Assembly (NCBI GenBank): GCA_017621455.1
Contig: JAGATC010000018.1
Span: forward strand, 1 to 41,466
Origin: Alistipes sp.
GTDB taxonomy: Bacteria; Bacteroidota; Bacteroidia; Bacteroidales; Rikenellaceae
DNA: 41,466 bases
Direction: 5' to 3'
Within the stretch, counting starts at the first letter, position 1. The number at the start of each line of letters is the position of its first letter. Below are positions 7,439 to 17,712 of the stretch, in pieces. The translations under genes were made by a program, and so were the position numbers. The notes under the pieces are model-generated. The model saw only the letters and a program-made list of their open reading frames with translations. It was not told the origin of the DNA and searched no databases.

Positions 7439-8755
7439 TTACTTTGCCATATACCCCTTAATATAGTGGTGGTGTGAGCCGTAGCGGTTGAATGCTGCCT
7501 CGTCCAAAGCCTCCTGTGCTGAGGGGTGAGCAACAGAGATAATCAAGCGCGCACGCTCCTGAAGGCTCTTGCCATAGAGGTCTACAGCACCATTCTCGGT
7601 TACGAACCAGTGGATGTGGTTACGTGTGGTAACAACACCTGCACCCTCGGTCAATACGTCCGAAATCTTCGACACACCCTTGTTGGTGATAGATGGCATA
7701 GCGATGATAGCCTTACCGCCCTTCGAGAGCGATGCACCATAGATGAAGTCGATCTGACCACCTACGCCCGAGTAGAACTTACGGCCGAGAGAGTCAGCAC
7801 ATACCTGACCAGTGATATCTACCTGCAAAGCAGAGTTGATAGCTGTAACCTTGTCGTTCTTAGCGATAACGAATGGGTCGTTGGTGTAGCCTACGTCCAT
7901 CATCAATACGCCTGGGTTGTCGTCGATGAAGTCGTAAACCTTCTGCGAACCCATCAAGAAGGTAGATACCATCTTACCCTTGTCGATGTTCTTCAATGCG
8001 CCGTTGATTACGCCCTTCTCAACGAGTGGCAATACGCCATCGGCAAACATCTCGGTGTGAACACCGAGGTTCTTGTGGTTGCCGAGCTGTGCAAGAACGG
8101 CGTTAGGGATAGCACCGATACCCATCTGGAGTGTAGCGCCATCCTCGATAAGGCCAGCACAGAGGTTGCCAATCTTGGTCTCCACCTCGTTGGGAGTAGT
8201 GAAGTGCGCCTCCTCGAGTGGCTGGTCGTCCTCTACGAAGAAGTTAATCTTCGACGAGTGAATCATGGCGTCACCAAACGAGCGGGGAACATACTTATTT
8301 ACAACAGCGATAACATAGTCAGCGCACTCAACGGCTGCCAAGGTAGCATCTACCGAGGTACCGAGCGATACATAGCCGTGCTTGTCGGGGCGCGATACCT
8401 GAATCATAGCCACGTTGCAGGGCACAGCACCCGAGCGATAGAGCTTCTGTGTCTCGCTCAAGAAGATTGGAATATAGTCAGCATAGCCGCTCTGTGTCAC
8501 CTTACGTACGTTGCCACCCACGAAGAATGAGTCGAGCTGGAATACGCCCTCGAACTCGGGATCAGCATAGGGTGCAGGACCCTCGGTGTGGAGGTGGTGG
8601 ATGTGTACATCCTTGAGCTCACCTGCGCGGCCACGGTCGCACATAGCCTTGATGAGGCACTGGGGAGCAGATGCCACCGAGCTAAGGTGAATGTGATCAC
8701 CCGACTTGATGCACTTAACAGCCTCTGCAGCTGTTGTAAACTTAATGTTGTTCAT
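7439..8755 (-). CDS. Acetyl-CoA hydrolase/CoA-transferase (4-hydroxybutyrate or butyrate:acetate type)
   Basis: 438 residues, full length for the Cat1/Cat2/4-hydroxybutyrate CoA-transferase family. These enzymes move CoA between acetyl-CoA and short-chain acids through a glutamyl-CoA intermediate. The catalytic glutamate is in the family motif LGVHTEMFADG. The glycine-rich segment near IGAIPNAVLAQLG and the C-terminal VTTRNHIHWFVTENGAVDLYGKSL are also typical. No signal peptide, so cytosolic; role in fermentation of butyrate, 4-hydroxybutyrate or succinate-derived acids. Substrate cannot be told from sequence alone. It is monocistronic: a terminator follows it, and foldback element A separates it from infB. 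Confidence 0.88.
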   Translation of the reverse strand: MNNIKFTTAAEAVKCIKSGDHIHLSSVASAPQCLIKAMCDRGRAGELKDVHIHHLHTEGPAPYADPEFEGVFQLDSFFVGGNVRKVTQSGYADYIPIFLSETQKLYRSGAVPCNVAMIQVSRPDKHGYVSLGTSVDATLAAVECADYVIAVVNKYVPRSFGDAMIHSSKINFFVEDDQPLEEAHFTTPNEVETKIGNLCAGLIEDGATLQMGIGAIPNAVLAQLGNHKNLGVHTEMFADGVLPLVEKGVINGALKNIDKGKMVSTFLMGSQKVYDFIDDNPGVLMMDVGYTNDPFVIAKNDKVTAINSALQVDITGQVCADSLGRKFYSGVGGQIDFIYGASLSKGGKAIIAMPSITNKGVSKISDVLTEGAGVVTTRNHIHWFVTENGAVDLYGKSLQERARLIISVAHPSAQEALDEAAFNRYGSHHHYIKGYMAK

Positions 8756-8870
8756 GTCTTTAAGTTTTTATGGTAGGTTAAACTTTTAGTTGTATCTATG
8801 TGAGTTAGTGTATGGGCAATGGGGATAAAGTCCCCAAGTCCATTTTGTTTAAGTATCATTAGCGGTAGAA

Positions 8871-8994
8871 TTTTTCGTTAGAAAGGGTTAGATACAACGC
8901 TCGGCGAAATTGGCGTCGATGGGCTGTACTTAGCGTACTGCCCATTGACGGCATATTTCGTTAGCGGCAGTAGATGACCCTTTATCACGGAAAA
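8871..8994 (-). repeat. Foldback element copy A, directly after infB
   Basis: An imperfect inverted repeat spans about 124 bp, centred on 8932. Its tip is GTAC-ttagc-GTAC (8926-8938) in an ATGGGC/GCCCAT stem. Below it CGTC/GACG, CGAAAT/ATTTCG and CGCT/AGCG pair in order, and the outermost arms are TTTTtCGT...AAAGGGT against ACCCTTT...ACGgAAAA. The infB stop codon starts at the very next base (8995-8997). It lacks a U-tract on the minus strand. Confidence 0.75.
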
Positions 8995-11694
8995 TTATTT
9001 GCGTTTTACTTCAACCTGCTCGTAGCCCTCGATTATATCACCAATCTTAATATCGTTGTACGACTCGATGTTAAGACCGCAATCCTGACCTACGGTTACC
9101 TCCTTGACGTCATCCTTGAAGCGACGCAACGAGCCGAGCTTACCAGTGTAGATAACGATACCATCGCGGATGACACGGATAGGCGTATTACGCTGCATGC
9201 GACCCTCGCGCACGATACATCCTGCAACGGTGCCCACCTTCGAGATCTTGAAGGTCTCCAATACCTCTGTCGAGCATACGATCTCCTCCTTCATCACAGG
9301 CTCCAACATACCCTCGATAGCATCCTTAATCTCGTTGATGGCATCGTAGATGATAGAGTAGAGGCGGATATCGATCTGCTCCTTCTCGGCAGCCTTACGT
9401 GCGGCAGCCGAGGGACGCACCTGGAAGCCCACGATGATGGCATTAGATGCCGCAGCGAGCAATACGTCCGACTCCGAAATCTGACCTACGGCCGAGTGGA
9501 TGACGTTCACCTGTACGGTCTCCTTCGAGAGCTTGATGAGTGAGCCTGACATAGCCTCCACCGAGCCATCCACATCACCCTTGACGATGATGTTAAGCTC
9601 CTTGAACGAGCCGATGGCGATACGGCGACCAATCTCGTCGAGTGTCACGTGCTTCTGTGTCATGATGCCCTGCATACGCTGCAACTGCTCACGCTTGTTG
9701 GCAATCTCGCGTGCCGAGCGGTCGTCGTCCATGACGTTGAAGGTATCACCCGCCTGAGGCGCACCGTTAAGACCGAGCACCTGTACGGGAGTAGAAGGAC
9801 CTGCCTCCGTTACCTTCTTACCATTCTCGTCGAACATAGCCTTCACACGGCCGGTGTAAGTACCCGAGAGCAATACATCGCCCACGCGGAGCGTACCGTT
9901 CTGCACCATGATGGTGGCAACATAGCCACGACCCTTGTCCAACATCGACTCAATGACGGCACCCGTAGCCTTACGGTTGGGGTTGGCCTTAAGCTCGAGC
10001 ATCTCGGCCTCAAGGAGCACCTTCTCCAAGAGCTTGTCGAGGTTCATACCCTTCTTTGCCGAGACCTCCTGACACTGATACTTACCACCCCAGTCCTCTA
10101 CGAGGTAGTTCATTTGCGAGAGCTGCTCGCGGATATGGTCGGCATTTGCCTGAGGCTTATCCATCTTGTTGATGGCAAATACCATAGGCACACCTGCTGC
10201 CGAGGCGTGGTTGATAGCCTCGACGGTCTGTGGCATGACGCTATCGTCGGCAGCCACGATGATGATGGCAACGTCGGTCATCTTAGCACCACGCGCACGC
10301 ATCGCGGTAAATGCCTCGTGACCAGGGGTATCGAGGAAGGTGATCTTCTGGCCATTGAGCTCCACGGAGTATGCACCGATGTGCTGGGTGATACCGCCGG
10401 CCTCGCCCGCTGTAACGTTTGTCTTACGTATGTTATCCAAGAGCGACGTCTTACCGTGGTCTACGTGACCCATAACAGTAACGATAGGTGGACGTGCCAC
10501 GAGGTCATCCTCGCTGTCGGCATCGGTCTCGATAGCCTCCTGAATCTCTACCGACACGAACTCCACCTTGAAGCCGAACTCCTCAGCAACAACCACCAAG
10601 GCCTCGGCATCGAGACGCTGGTTGATTGATACCATAAGACCGAGGTTCATACATGCCGAGATTACCTCCATGGGCGAGACGTTCATCATCGTAGCGAGCT
10701 CGCTTACGGTTACGAACTCCGTAACCTTGAGCACGCTGCGCTCCATCTCCTCGCGCTCGATCTCCTCGTTCATGCGCTCACGAACCTCCTCGCGCTTCTC
10801 CTTACGATATTTTGCACCCTTCGACTTGGTACCCTTGGCCGTAAGACGTGCTAAGGTGTCCTTAATCTGCTTCTGTACCTCCTCGTCCGATACCTCGGGG
10901 CGTACTACGGGCTTGGGCTGCTGCTTCTGCTTCTTATTCTTCTTCGACTGCTGCTGCGCCTGCTGGTTGTTGTTCTGTGGCTGGTTATTGTTGCCACCCT
11001 TATTGCCCCCCTTCTCGGGCTTACCTACGCTCTTGCCCTCCTTGGCTACGTTGACCTTCTCCTTCTCGAGACGCTTACGCTTATGCTTGCCACCGGGCAC
11101 CATGTTAGATACGTCCATCGTGCCGAGAATCTTGGGGCCGTCGAGCTGCGATACCTGGGGACGGAACACAGAGTCGCGCTTAGGCTCCTCTACGACGGGC
11201 TCAGCGGGTGCAGGTGCTGGCTTAGGCTCCACCTTTACCTCCTCGTGCTTAGGCTCTGCCTTAGGCTCAACAACCACAGGCTTGGGCTCCTCGCGCTTAG
11301 GCTCAACTTTAGGCTCAACGGGAGCGGGCTCCTCCTTCTTCTTGCCGTCGAGGTCAATCTTGCCCAAAATCTTGGGACCACGTACCTCATCCTTGACGCT
11401 GATGACGTTGCTCTTGACAACGACCTCCTCGTCCTCCTCCTTTGCGTTAGTCGAGTTGATGCTCACCGAGCCCTTGGGCTGGATGCGCTCACGCACGGCG
11501 TTACGCTCGTTGCCCGACTGGCGGTTACGGCCAAACTCCTTCTCAAGTGCCGCATATACCTCTGCAGATACGGGCGACGATGGCGAGCAGTCGCTCTGCA
11601 GGCCCTTGCGCTGGAGATAGTCAGCAAGTGTGTTGAAACCTACCTTAAACTCCTTCGCTACCTGTATAAGTCTTATCTTTTTGCTATTATCCAT
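8995..11694 (-). CDS. infB: Translation initiation factor IF-2
   Basis: 899 residues. IF-2 is the GTPase that positions initiator tRNA on the 30S subunit and promotes subunit joining. An N-terminal IF2_N domain (1-50) is followed by a long linker rich in P, E, K, V and Q (about 60-300), a second IF2_N-like unit (about 325-370) and the GTPase domain. The G1 motif GHVDHGKT is near residue 407, G3 DTPGHEAF near 455 and G4 NKMD near 508. Domains II-IV follow. It is the last gene of a rimP-nusA-infB operon, 60 bp after nusA. Its stop codon touches foldback element A. Function is certain by conservation. Confidence 0.98.
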   Translation of the reverse strand: MDNSKKIRLIQVAKEFKVGFNTLADYLQRKGLQSDCSPSSPVSAEVYAALEKEFGRNRQSGNERNAVRERIQPKGSVSINSTNAKEEDEEVVVKSNVISVKDEVRGPKILGKIDLDGKKKEEPAPVEPKVEPKREEPKPVVVEPKAEPKHEEVKVEPKPAPAPAEPVVEEPKRDSVFRPQVSQLDGPKILGTMDVSNMVPGGKHKRKRLEKEKVNVAKEGKSVGKPEKGGNKGGNNNQPQNNNQQAQQQSKKNKKQKQQPKPVVRPEVSDEEVQKQIKDTLARLTAKGTKSKGAKYRKEKREEVRERMNEEIEREEMERSVLKVTEFVTVSELATMMNVSPMEVISACMNLGLMVSINQRLDAEALVVVAEEFGFKVEFVSVEIQEAIETDADSEDDLVARPPIVTVMGHVDHGKTSLLDNIRKTNVTAGEAGGITQHIGAYSVELNGQKITFLDTPGHEAFTAMRARGAKMTDVAIIIVAADDSVMPQTVEAINHASAAGVPMVFAINKMDKPQANADHIREQLSQMNYLVEDWGGKYQCQEVSAKKGMNLDKLLEKVLLEAEMLELKANPNRKATGAVIESMLDKGRGYVATIMVQNGTLRVGDVLLSGTYTGRVKAMFDENGKKVTEAGPSTPVQVLGLNGAPQAGDTFNVMDDDRSAREIANKREQLQRMQGIMTQKHVTLDEIGRRIAIGSFKELNIIVKGDVDGSVEAMSGSLIKLSKETVQVNVIHSAVGQISESDVLLAAASNAIIVGFQVRPSAAARKAAEKEQIDIRLYSIIYDAINEIKDAIEGMLEPVMKEEIVCSTEVLETFKISKVGTVAGCIVREGRMQRNTPIRVIRDGIVIYTGKLGSLRRFKDDVKEVTVGQDCGLNIESYNDIKIGDIIEGYEQVEVKRK

Positions 11695-11754
11695 TCAAAA
11701 TCCTTTCATTAATCGGTTATCAATATGGCTGACTACGAAGTGTTGTCGTAATCT

Positions 11755-12984
11755 CTACTCGAACTCGGCACGGAGGATAGCTACCACCTGCTCTGCCTGC
11801 TCTACCTCGAGGTCGGCACGCTGTGCAATCTCCTCCACGGGGAGCTCCAATACGCTCTTTGCGGTGTCGCAACCAGCGCTCTTAAGGGCGTCGATAATCC
11901 AGCCCTCAATCTCGTCGGCGAACTCCGAAAGTGCTACATCCTCCTCCTCAATCTCGCGGTATACGTCGATGTCGTAGCCTGTGAGGATCTTCGACAGACG
12001 TATGTTCAAGCCACCCTTACCGATAGCCAACGATACCTCCTCGGGCTTAAGGTATACAGATGCTGTCTTACGCTCCTCGTCGATGGTGATAGATGAGATC
12101 TTTGCGGGGTTCAACGAGCGCTGAATCATAAGCGAGGTGTTAGCCGTGTAGTTAACCACGTCGATGTTCTCGTTGCGTAGCTCCTTAACCACGGTGTAGA
12201 TACGTGAGCCCTTCATGCCGACACATGCACCTACGGGGTCGATGCGGTCGTCGTAAGACTCTACCGCTACCTTAGCACGCTCACCAGGGATGCGGGCAAT
12301 GCGCTTGATGGTGATAAGACCATCGTAGATCTCGGGCACCTCCTGCTCGAACAAACGCTCGAGGAACTGGTTGTCGGTACGCGAGAGGATGATGCGTGGC
12401 TGGTTGTTGTTCATCTCCACCGACTTAACGATAGCCTTGATGGTGTCGCCCTTGCGGTAGAAGTCGTTGGGAATCTGCTCGCTCTTGGGTAGTACGAGGT
12501 CGTTATCCTCGTCGTCGCGAACAAGTACCTCCTTCTTCCATACCTGGTAAACCTCACCTGAGATTATCTCGCCCACCTTCTCCGAGTACTTCTCGAATAG
12601 TGCGGCCTTCTCCAAGTCGAGGATGCGCGATGCGAGGTTCTGACGCAACGACAATACGGCACGACGGCCAAACTTAGTCATGTCGATCTGGTCTACATAC
12701 TCGTCGCCAATCTCGTATGAGGCGTCGATGGCCTTCACCTCCGACACGGCAATCTCGGTGTTGGGATTCTCCACTGCGCCATCCTCGACTACTGTGCGGT
12801 TGCGCCAGATCTCGAGGTCTCCCTTCTCGGGGTTGATGATGACGTCGAAGTTTTCGTCGCTCTCGAACTGCTTCTGTAGCGCATGGCGGAAGACATCCTC
12901 CAATACGCCGATGAGCGTAGCGTTGTCGATGCTCTTGAGCTCCTTGAACTCTGCAAAGTTGCTGATAAGATTAATGTACTTCAT
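11755..12984 (-). CDS. nusA: Transcription termination/antitermination factor NusA
   Basis: 409 residues. NusA binds RNA polymerase and modulates pausing, termination and antitermination. It has the N-terminal polymerase-binding domain (1-125), the S1 domain (about 130-200), KH1 (about 205-285, with CVGMKGSRIYTVVKEL) and KH2 (about 290-350, with AIGKGGLNIRLSKILTGY). A short helical C-terminal segment follows (ELPVEEIAQRADLEVEQAEQVVAIL). It is the middle gene of the rimP-nusA-infB operon. The 233-bp gap from rimP is unusually long and contains foldback element B and a run of eight G on the coding strand, so nusA-infB may be expressed differently from rimP. Confidence 0.97.
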   Translation of the reverse strand: MKYINLISNFAEFKELKSIDNATLIGVLEDVFRHALQKQFESDENFDVIINPEKGDLEIWRNRTVVEDGAVENPNTEIAVSEVKAIDASYEIGDEYVDQIDMTKFGRRAVLSLRQNLASRILDLEKAALFEKYSEKVGEIISGEVYQVWKKEVLVRDDEDNDLVLPKSEQIPNDFYRKGDTIKAIVKSVEMNNNQPRIILSRTDNQFLERLFEQEVPEIYDGLITIKRIARIPGERAKVAVESYDDRIDPVGACVGMKGSRIYTVVKELRNENIDVVNYTANTSLMIQRSLNPAKISSITIDEERKTASVYLKPEEVSLAIGKGGLNIRLSKILTGYDIDVYREIEEEDVALSEFADEIEGWIIDALKSAGCDTAKSVLELPVEEIAQRADLEVEQAEQVVAILRAEFE

Positions 12985-13068
12985 TTTTGTGCTATATTTT
13001 GTTTTTGTTTGTTTTTGCTATGTTTTATCGTGGGTTGTAGAGATTTTTACTTTACTTGCACTTTATTG

Positions 13069-13076
13069 CCCCCCCC
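13069..13076. repeat. Homopolymer run of eight C in the rimP-nusA spacer
   Basis: The run is G8 on the coding strand, between foldback element B and the nusA start. Such tracts can slip during replication, but here it is non-coding. Confidence 0.6.
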
Positions 13077-13083
13077 ACTCACT

Positions 13084-13210
13084 AATTTGTTGTCAGAATG
13101 GCGGTAGATGTGGTGCCAAGTGAGATTGACACGGATGGGACATACTCGACGTATTTCCCATTCGGGGCAATGGGCTTGGTGCCGCAGATACCCCCTTATC
13201 ACAACAAATT
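13084..13210 (-). repeat. Foldback element copy B, between rimP and nusA
   Basis: The outer arms AATTTGTTGT (13084-13093) and ACAACAAATT (13201-13210) are perfect complements. The tip is ATAC-tcgac-GTAT (13142-13154) in an ATGGGA/TCCCAT stem, with ATTG/CAAT and CCAAG/CTTGG pairing between. It starts 7 bp after the rimP stop codon and shares orientation and tip with copies A, C and D. Confidence 0.75.
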
Positions 13211-13217
13211 ATACAAA

Positions 13218-13685
13218 TTACTTGAAGTCGAGATACTCTTTTACGTACTTTATCTCCTCCCACTTGTACTCTTTGGTAACCTCCACCGTTACCTTGCGCT
13301 TCTTGCCCTCTACGGCCTGCTTCTCCTCGTACGAGATGGCTATGCCCTCGTCGTTGGCATCGTCGAGCTTGGCTAAGATCTTGATGCCATCCTTGAGGAG
13401 TACCTCTACCGATGAGCCGAGAATCTTGCGGTACTGGCGCAAGAGCTTAAGCTCCGAGCCTATGCCAGCCGAGGCAACCATAAGTGCGTAGTCCTCAACA
13501 TCGCGGTCGAGCTCAGCCTCTATGGCACGGTTTAGTGCGGCGCAATCCTCCAATTTTACCGCCGTGTCGCTGTCGATGAGTAGCTCAATCTCGCCCATAG
13601 GCGACGCCTTGCACTCGACAACGAACATGTCGGTGCCCTCAAGCTCACGCTCAGCAATCTCTATAACTCTCTTTGTATCAATCAT
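13218..13685 (-). CDS. rimP: Ribosome maturation factor RimP
   Basis: 155 residues, normal length. RimP assists late maturation of the 30S subunit. The N-terminal RimP fold (VIEIAERELEGTDMFVVECK, then MGEIELLIDSDTAVKLEDCAALNRAIEAEL) and the central VEDYALMVASAGIGSELKLLRQY, equivalent to the conserved LEVSSPGL.RPL region, identify it, together with its place in front of nusA-infB. A consensus promoter at 13772-13802 drives it with a leader of about 80 nt. Foldback element B follows its stop codon directly. Confidence 0.93.
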   Translation of the reverse strand: MIDTKRVIEIAERELEGTDMFVVECKASPMGEIELLIDSDTAVKLEDCAALNRAIEAELDRDVEDYALMVASAGIGSELKLLRQYRKILGSSVEVLLKDGIKILAKLDDANDEGIAISYEEKQAVEGKKRKVTVEVTKEYKWEEIKYVKEYLDFK

Positions 13686-13771
13686 ATATCGTATTGTTAA
13701 TTATCTCACCCCTCGGTTATATCTACGAAATAAGGGGACTCCCGTCCCCTTACTCTCGCTCTATTACGGTG

Positions 13772-13802
13772 CAAATATACGACAAAATTTTCTTTCGCGC
13801 AA
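13772..13802 (-). promoter_or_regulatory. Promoter of the rimP-nusA-infB operon
   Basis: On the minus strand the sequence reads TTG, 20 bp, TATATTTG. It is the only consensus promoter seen upstream of the operon. Confidence 0.75.
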
Positions 13803-13860
13803 TAAATATAGGTAAAAATAATACACTTAACCTGACAATCCTTCGAAATCCTATCGCTGG

Positions 13861-15297
13861 CTATTGTGCCGGACGAGTCTGGAAACCTTGTCGGAAGAAT
13901 TGTGTGGTGCGGGTCTGTCCTGAGTAGCCAAAAGCAAGCATTAGGTAATCGGTTCGAGGCTCGAGATCCGAAATCTCCAAAGTTTGCTCGCCCTCTCTTG
14001 TCTCTACTACATACCACTCAATATAGTTCTCGAAACGCTCCTCGTCAGTCGAGCCGAAATACTCCCAATCTTTTAGCGATACAAGGATAAATCCATAGGT
14101 GTAATCCTCAATCGAGGGAGTTATGGTTACAGATGCTGTGGTGGGTGTCAGCTCGTTGACCGTAAAGTCGATTTCGAGGTCGGACATCGGCACAGGGTCG
14201 GTGCGGAACTCGGTGATGAAGGGCTCGCTGATGATATAGCCCGTACTCTCCTCAATAGCAAAGAGATATATAGCATACGGCGTGTCGGCTTTTAGGTGCT
14301 CTGCTCGGTATGTGCTACCTCCGTAGTAGCACCAATCCTCGACAATCGTTGCGGGGTTCTCGCCTCGGCTACTAAACACATTGAGCACTGTCCACCAGTC
14401 GCTCAACACATAGTGCTCTATGTTGCTGTCGTCGCCATAGTATGCCAAGTAGTTGTCCATATCTACGAAGTTCATATAGTAGGCACCTTCGTAGCCGTGG
14501 GTGTCGACCGTGATATATACATCCGGAGCATCGTTTTCGAGCGTCACATCCAACGCTACATCTATAAGTTCCACCTCTTCGAGCGTAAACCAGTATCGCG
14601 ATATGGGGCTAAGTCTCTCGCCACTCTTTATGTCGATGTAGTATGCATAGAGCATAAATTTGTTGTTGGGACTGAGATACTCGCGGTGGTAGCCCATAAC
14701 ATCGCCACGCGAAGCGACACCATTGTTGAGATACTCCTCCAACGATATGTTCTGCAGCGAAGCCTGAAGCTGAAAATACTCTATATCATCGGTATATAGG
14801 CTCTCGTCATCGTGCAGATCCGATTGATTGAGGTATGCCTCGGTTGTGAGGTAGAGAATGTAGATGCCCTGCTTATTTTCGGGCAGAATATCAATCGTGA
14901 AGCTGGTAGGCTCGACCTGCAAGTTCTCAAACCTAAAGCCCGCTACCGACTGCGTAACCTTTACAGGGTGGCCATCTTTCGAGTTCGAGTAGCTTATTAT
15001 TACCATCGTCGTGCGCTCCTCATTATCATCGTTCGGCGTGGCAGCGATAGTTATGCTACTCTCGCCGATGCTCTCAATGCTGAGCCACTCGGCAGTGGTG
15101 GTCGCCTCAATCTTACCACCCACGGCGGGGTTGACAATCTGGAAGTTGATATTCGCCTTACCACCAGCATATTCAAAGTTGATAATATTGTTCTCTATCT
15201 CTATCGTGCTGTTGAGTGTTGGCGCTGGCTCACTCTGGCAAGCCAAGACAACCACGGCCGATAGCACAACGGATAGTTTAAGTATTAAGGTTCTCAT
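13861..15297 (-). CDS. Surface lipoprotein with BACON-like domain
   Basis: 478 residues from ATG 15297 (three codons downstream of another possible ATG). The lipobox places the acylated cysteine at C20 (VVVLACQSE), with acidic residues after it. Residues about 35-120 look like a BACON domain: the pattern AEWLSIES, then a strand repeat TMVIISYSNS and a final VKVTQS. The remainder is beta-rich and fibronectin-like, with two aspartate- and tyrosine-rich segments. It lies 27 bp downstream of a second BACON lipoprotein, so they form an operon. Such proteins usually bind polysaccharide or mucin at the cell surface. No susC/susD genes are adjacent, so substrate and role are unknown. Confidence 0.75.
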   Translation of the reverse strand: MRTLILKLSVVLSAVVVLACQSEPAPTLNSTIEIENNIINFEYAGGKANINFQIVNPAVGGKIEATTTAEWLSIESIGESSITIAATPNDDNEERTTMVIISYSNSKDGHPVKVTQSVAGFRFENLQVEPTSFTIDILPENKQGIYILYLTTEAYLNQSDLHDDESLYTDDIEYFQLQASLQNISLEEYLNNGVASRGDVMGYHREYLSPNNKFMLYAYYIDIKSGERLSPISRYWFTLEEVELIDVALDVTLENDAPDVYITVDTHGYEGAYYMNFVDMDNYLAYYGDDSNIEHYVLSDWWTVLNVFSSRGENPATIVEDWCYYGGSTYRAEHLKADTPYAIYLFAIEESTGYIISEPFITEFRTDPVPMSDLEIDFTVNELTPTTASVTITPSIEDYTYGFILVSLKDWEYFGSTDEERFENYIEWYVVETREGEQTLEISDLEPRTDYLMLAFGYSGQTRTTQFFRQGFQTRPAQ

Positions 15298-15323
15298 AGT
15301 ACACATAGTTAATTAAGGCTAAT

Positions 15324-16580
15324 CTACTCAAAATCAGAGAAATTGTAGTAGTATGTATTGCCCGTAATCTGACAGGTAATCTTGTTGTCACAGTCGTCAA
15401 CACCCTCAATAGAGAGTGTCGCAGTGCCATCCGTGCCCTCGGTTATCTTGATGCTACCAGAGATTATTGGCGCCAACTTTTCGCCTTTGGGCTGGAAGTT
15501 CTCGTAATCAATATACCACGAGCCATAGTATATGCCTGCTGCTGTGAAACCGGGGAAGAATACGCCAGTCTCGAAGGTCTCCTTGCAGATATATTCGCCA
15601 GCTATGCTCTGCTCGTTGTAGTCGTGGGCAATGATGTCGAGCCAGAAGCCCTCGCCTGTGCCAACCTCGTAGTCGGGGTATACATATACGAGCCAGTTGT
15701 TGCCACCTGCAGCGTAGTAGTCGCCATAGTTACACGCATCGATGTAGGCATCTGTCATACTGAAGTTGTAGTCGCCACTCAGCGAGCTGTTCTTGGGATA
15801 TGTAAGCGTCAGATCGCCATCGTAGGTTATATGGTGTACCGTGCCATCGGCAAGCGTAACCATAGCATCAATATGGTTGTCCGACACCTCGATACGGCCA
15901 TCTATAAAGGGCTGCCAGTTGCACTCGGTGTCGTTACTTATGTAGTAGGCGCTAAACGAATCGTCGAAAACGCCCGGCTGGAAGCTATAAGTATTGTCAA
16001 AGGTGTATACGCCATTGGGCACCTTGGGGTTGCTCTCGTCGGCAGGCTGGTCGGAGAAGATGCCGAAATAGTAGTATATGCTGTTGGGCTTGAACTCCAA
16101 CTCGGCGCGTGTGCCATTATCCGAGAGGATAACCTGATAGAACAGCGAGCCTATTTCTGGGGTGTAGGCAGTGCCGTAGTAGCTACCATTAAGCTCTTTT
16201 GCCTCAAACACCACATCGGCCTTCAAAGGCTCGGCTGCCGCCTGCTTAATCGTTACGCTCTCTGCCGAACCCTCTATCGAGAGTGTGATGATAGCCTGGC
16301 GTGGCTCCTCCACAACACTCCTCTTTACCTCAAACTTCACACTCTCCGCCTCTACGCCAAGTAGATCAATCCACTCTGCCTCGCACTCCACCGATACGGG
16401 AGCCGTGCCGCTGTAGTTGTCTATTTGATAGAGTATTACGCCCTCGCCGCCATCTACCGTAAACAACATCTCGACTTCGGATGTAATCTTAAGAGTAGCC
16501 CTGGGTTGCTCCTCGTTGCTTGGCTCGCACGCCACCAGTAGCGTAGTTGCCAACATCATAAGTGTTAAAAGTTTTCTCAT
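15324..16580 (-). CDS. BACON-domain lipoprotein
   Basis: 418 residues. The lipobox cysteine is C18 (LLVACEPSNEEQ). A BACON-type beta domain (about 28-112) is shown by VSVECEAEWIDLLG and RQAIITLSIEGSAESVTIKQAA. The C-terminal 300 residues are rich in Y, W and D (NSIYYYFGIFSD, NNWLVYVYPDYE, YYGSWYIDYENF) and form a domain also found repeated in other Bacteroidota lipoproteins; I cannot name it. It is the first gene of a two-gene lipoprotein operon, with a consensus promoter and a short leader of about 34 nt. Secretion and surface display are inferred from the lipobox. Confidence 0.75.
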   Translation of the reverse strand: MRKLLTLMMLATTLLVACEPSNEEQPRATLKITSEVEMLFTVDGGEGVILYQIDNYSGTAPVSVECEAEWIDLLGVEAESVKFEVKRSVVEEPRQAIITLSIEGSAESVTIKQAAAEPLKADVVFEAKELNGSYYGTAYTPEIGSLFYQVILSDNGTRAELEFKPNSIYYYFGIFSDQPADESNPKVPNGVYTFDNTYSFQPGVFDDSFSAYYISNDTECNWQPFIDGRIEVSDNHIDAMVTLADGTVHHITYDGDLTLTYPKNSSLSGDYNFSMTDAYIDACNYGDYYAAGGNNWLVYVYPDYEVGTGEGFWLDIIAHDYNEQSIAGEYICKETFETGVFFPGFTAAGIYYGSWYIDYENFQPKGEKLAPIISGSIKITEGTDGTATLSIEGVDDCDNKITCQITGNTYYYNFSDFE

Positions 16581-16620
16581 AGTTTTCGGGTTCTAACTAT
16601 TAAAATTAGGTTATCTGTTA

Positions 16621-16651
16621 CAAATTTAGTATATTTTTTTTGGTTGTGCAA
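16621..16651 (-). promoter_or_regulatory. Promoter of the BACON lipoprotein operon
   Basis: The minus strand reads TTG, 20 bp, TAAATTTG, with the predicted start at about 16614. Confidence 0.75.
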
Positions 16652-16717
16652 TAGGTATATATATCTTTTACGGGATTTTATCTTTAGCCGTACATATACT
16701 TTATTAGATACAAAATA

Positions 16718-16748
16718 TTTGCTCATTTCATTTTAATCGTTATCTTTG
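16718..16748 (+). promoter_or_regulatory. Promoter of panB
   Basis: The plus strand reads TTTG, 19 bp, TATCTTTG, which predicts a leader of about 60 nt. Confidence 0.75.
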
Positions 16749-16815
16749 TATTAGATTTAACCCAGAAATTTCTCAGAGCGCAAACTTTTTTACTAATTTA
16801 TAGAACATCCCATAT

Positions 16816-17631
16816 ATGTCAGTAGAAAGCAATGTAAGAGCCGTTACCACACTGCGCCTTACAGAGATGAAACAGCGTGGCGAGAAGATCGCGATGCTCA
16901 CTTCGTATGATTACTCAATGGCCAAGATTGTCGACCAGGCGGGTGTTGATGTCATCCTCGTTGGCGACTCGGCAGCAAATGTTATGGCGGGTTTCGAGAC
17001 CACGCTACCCATTACCCTCGATATGATGATCTACCACGCCAAGTCGGTGGTGCGTGCCACCAAGCGTGCGTTGGTCGTTGTAGACCTTCCCTTCGGTACC
17101 TATCAGGGTAACTCAAAGTTGGCGCTCGACTCGGCTGTCCGCATTATGAAGGAGACCGAGGCCGATGCCGTGAAGCTCGAGGGTGGCGAGGAGGTCTTGG
17201 AGTCGGTAAACCGCATCCTCTCGGCAGGTATCCCCGTTATGGGCCATCTCGGACTTATGCCCCAGTCGATACATAAGTTCGGCACGTATAACGTGCGCGC
17301 TAAGGATGAGGCAGAGGCCGAGAAGCTCGTTCGCGATGCACATCTATTGGAGGAGGCGGGTTGTTTTGCCCTCGTTCTGGAGAAGATTCCCGCTGAGCTT
17401 GGCGCGCGTGTGTCGCGTGAGTTGCACATCCCCACTATCGGCATTGGTGCTGGTGGCGATACGGATGGTCAGGTGCTCGTTGCGCACGATATGCTTGGCA
17501 TCACCCAGGCATTCTCTCCCCGCTTCTTGCGTCGTTATGCCGACCTTGGCACCATCATTTCGGAGGCTGTAGGCCACTATGTCGACGACGTGAAGAGCCG
17601 CGACTTCCCCAACGAGAAGGAGCAATACTAA
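16816..17631 (+). CDS. panB: 3-methyl-2-oxobutanoate hydroxymethyltransferase
   Basis: 271 residues, typical for PanB. It transfers a hydroxymethyl group from 5,10-methylene-tetrahydrofolate to 2-oxoisovalerate to form ketopantoate, the first committed step of pantothenate and CoA synthesis. It is a TIM barrel enzyme with divalent metal. Family motifs are plain: [26 protein letters not shown] with the metal aspartate in [33 protein letters not shown], and [18 protein letters not shown] near the C terminus. It has its own promoter and is not next to panC or panD in this window. Cytosolic. Confidence 0.97.
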   Translation: MSVESNVRAVTTLRLTEMKQRGEKIAMLTSYDYSMAKIVDQAGVDVILVGDSAANVMAGFETTLPITLDMMIYHAKSVVRATKRALVVVDLPFGTYQGNSKLALDSAVRIMKETEADAVKLEGGEEVLESVNRILSAGIPVMGHLGLMPQSIHKFGTYNVRAKDEAEAEKLVRDAHLLEEAGCFALVLEKIPAELGARVSRELHIPTIGIGAGGDTDGQVLVAHDMLGITQAFSPRFLRRYADLGTIISEAVGHYVDDVKSRDFPNEKEQY

Positions 17632-17712
17632 GGGGAGGGCAATTAGAAATTACTAATATTACTAATCGGTTCTTAAAACTCTGACTGATACACTAATTAA
17701 GCAAATTAGGTT

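Noticed and set aside
7526..8530. Long plus-strand frame of 334 codons
   Set aside because: It is antisense to the CoA-transferase, whose motifs are intact; codon bias creates the open antisense frame. The long antisense frames over infB are rejected for the same reason.
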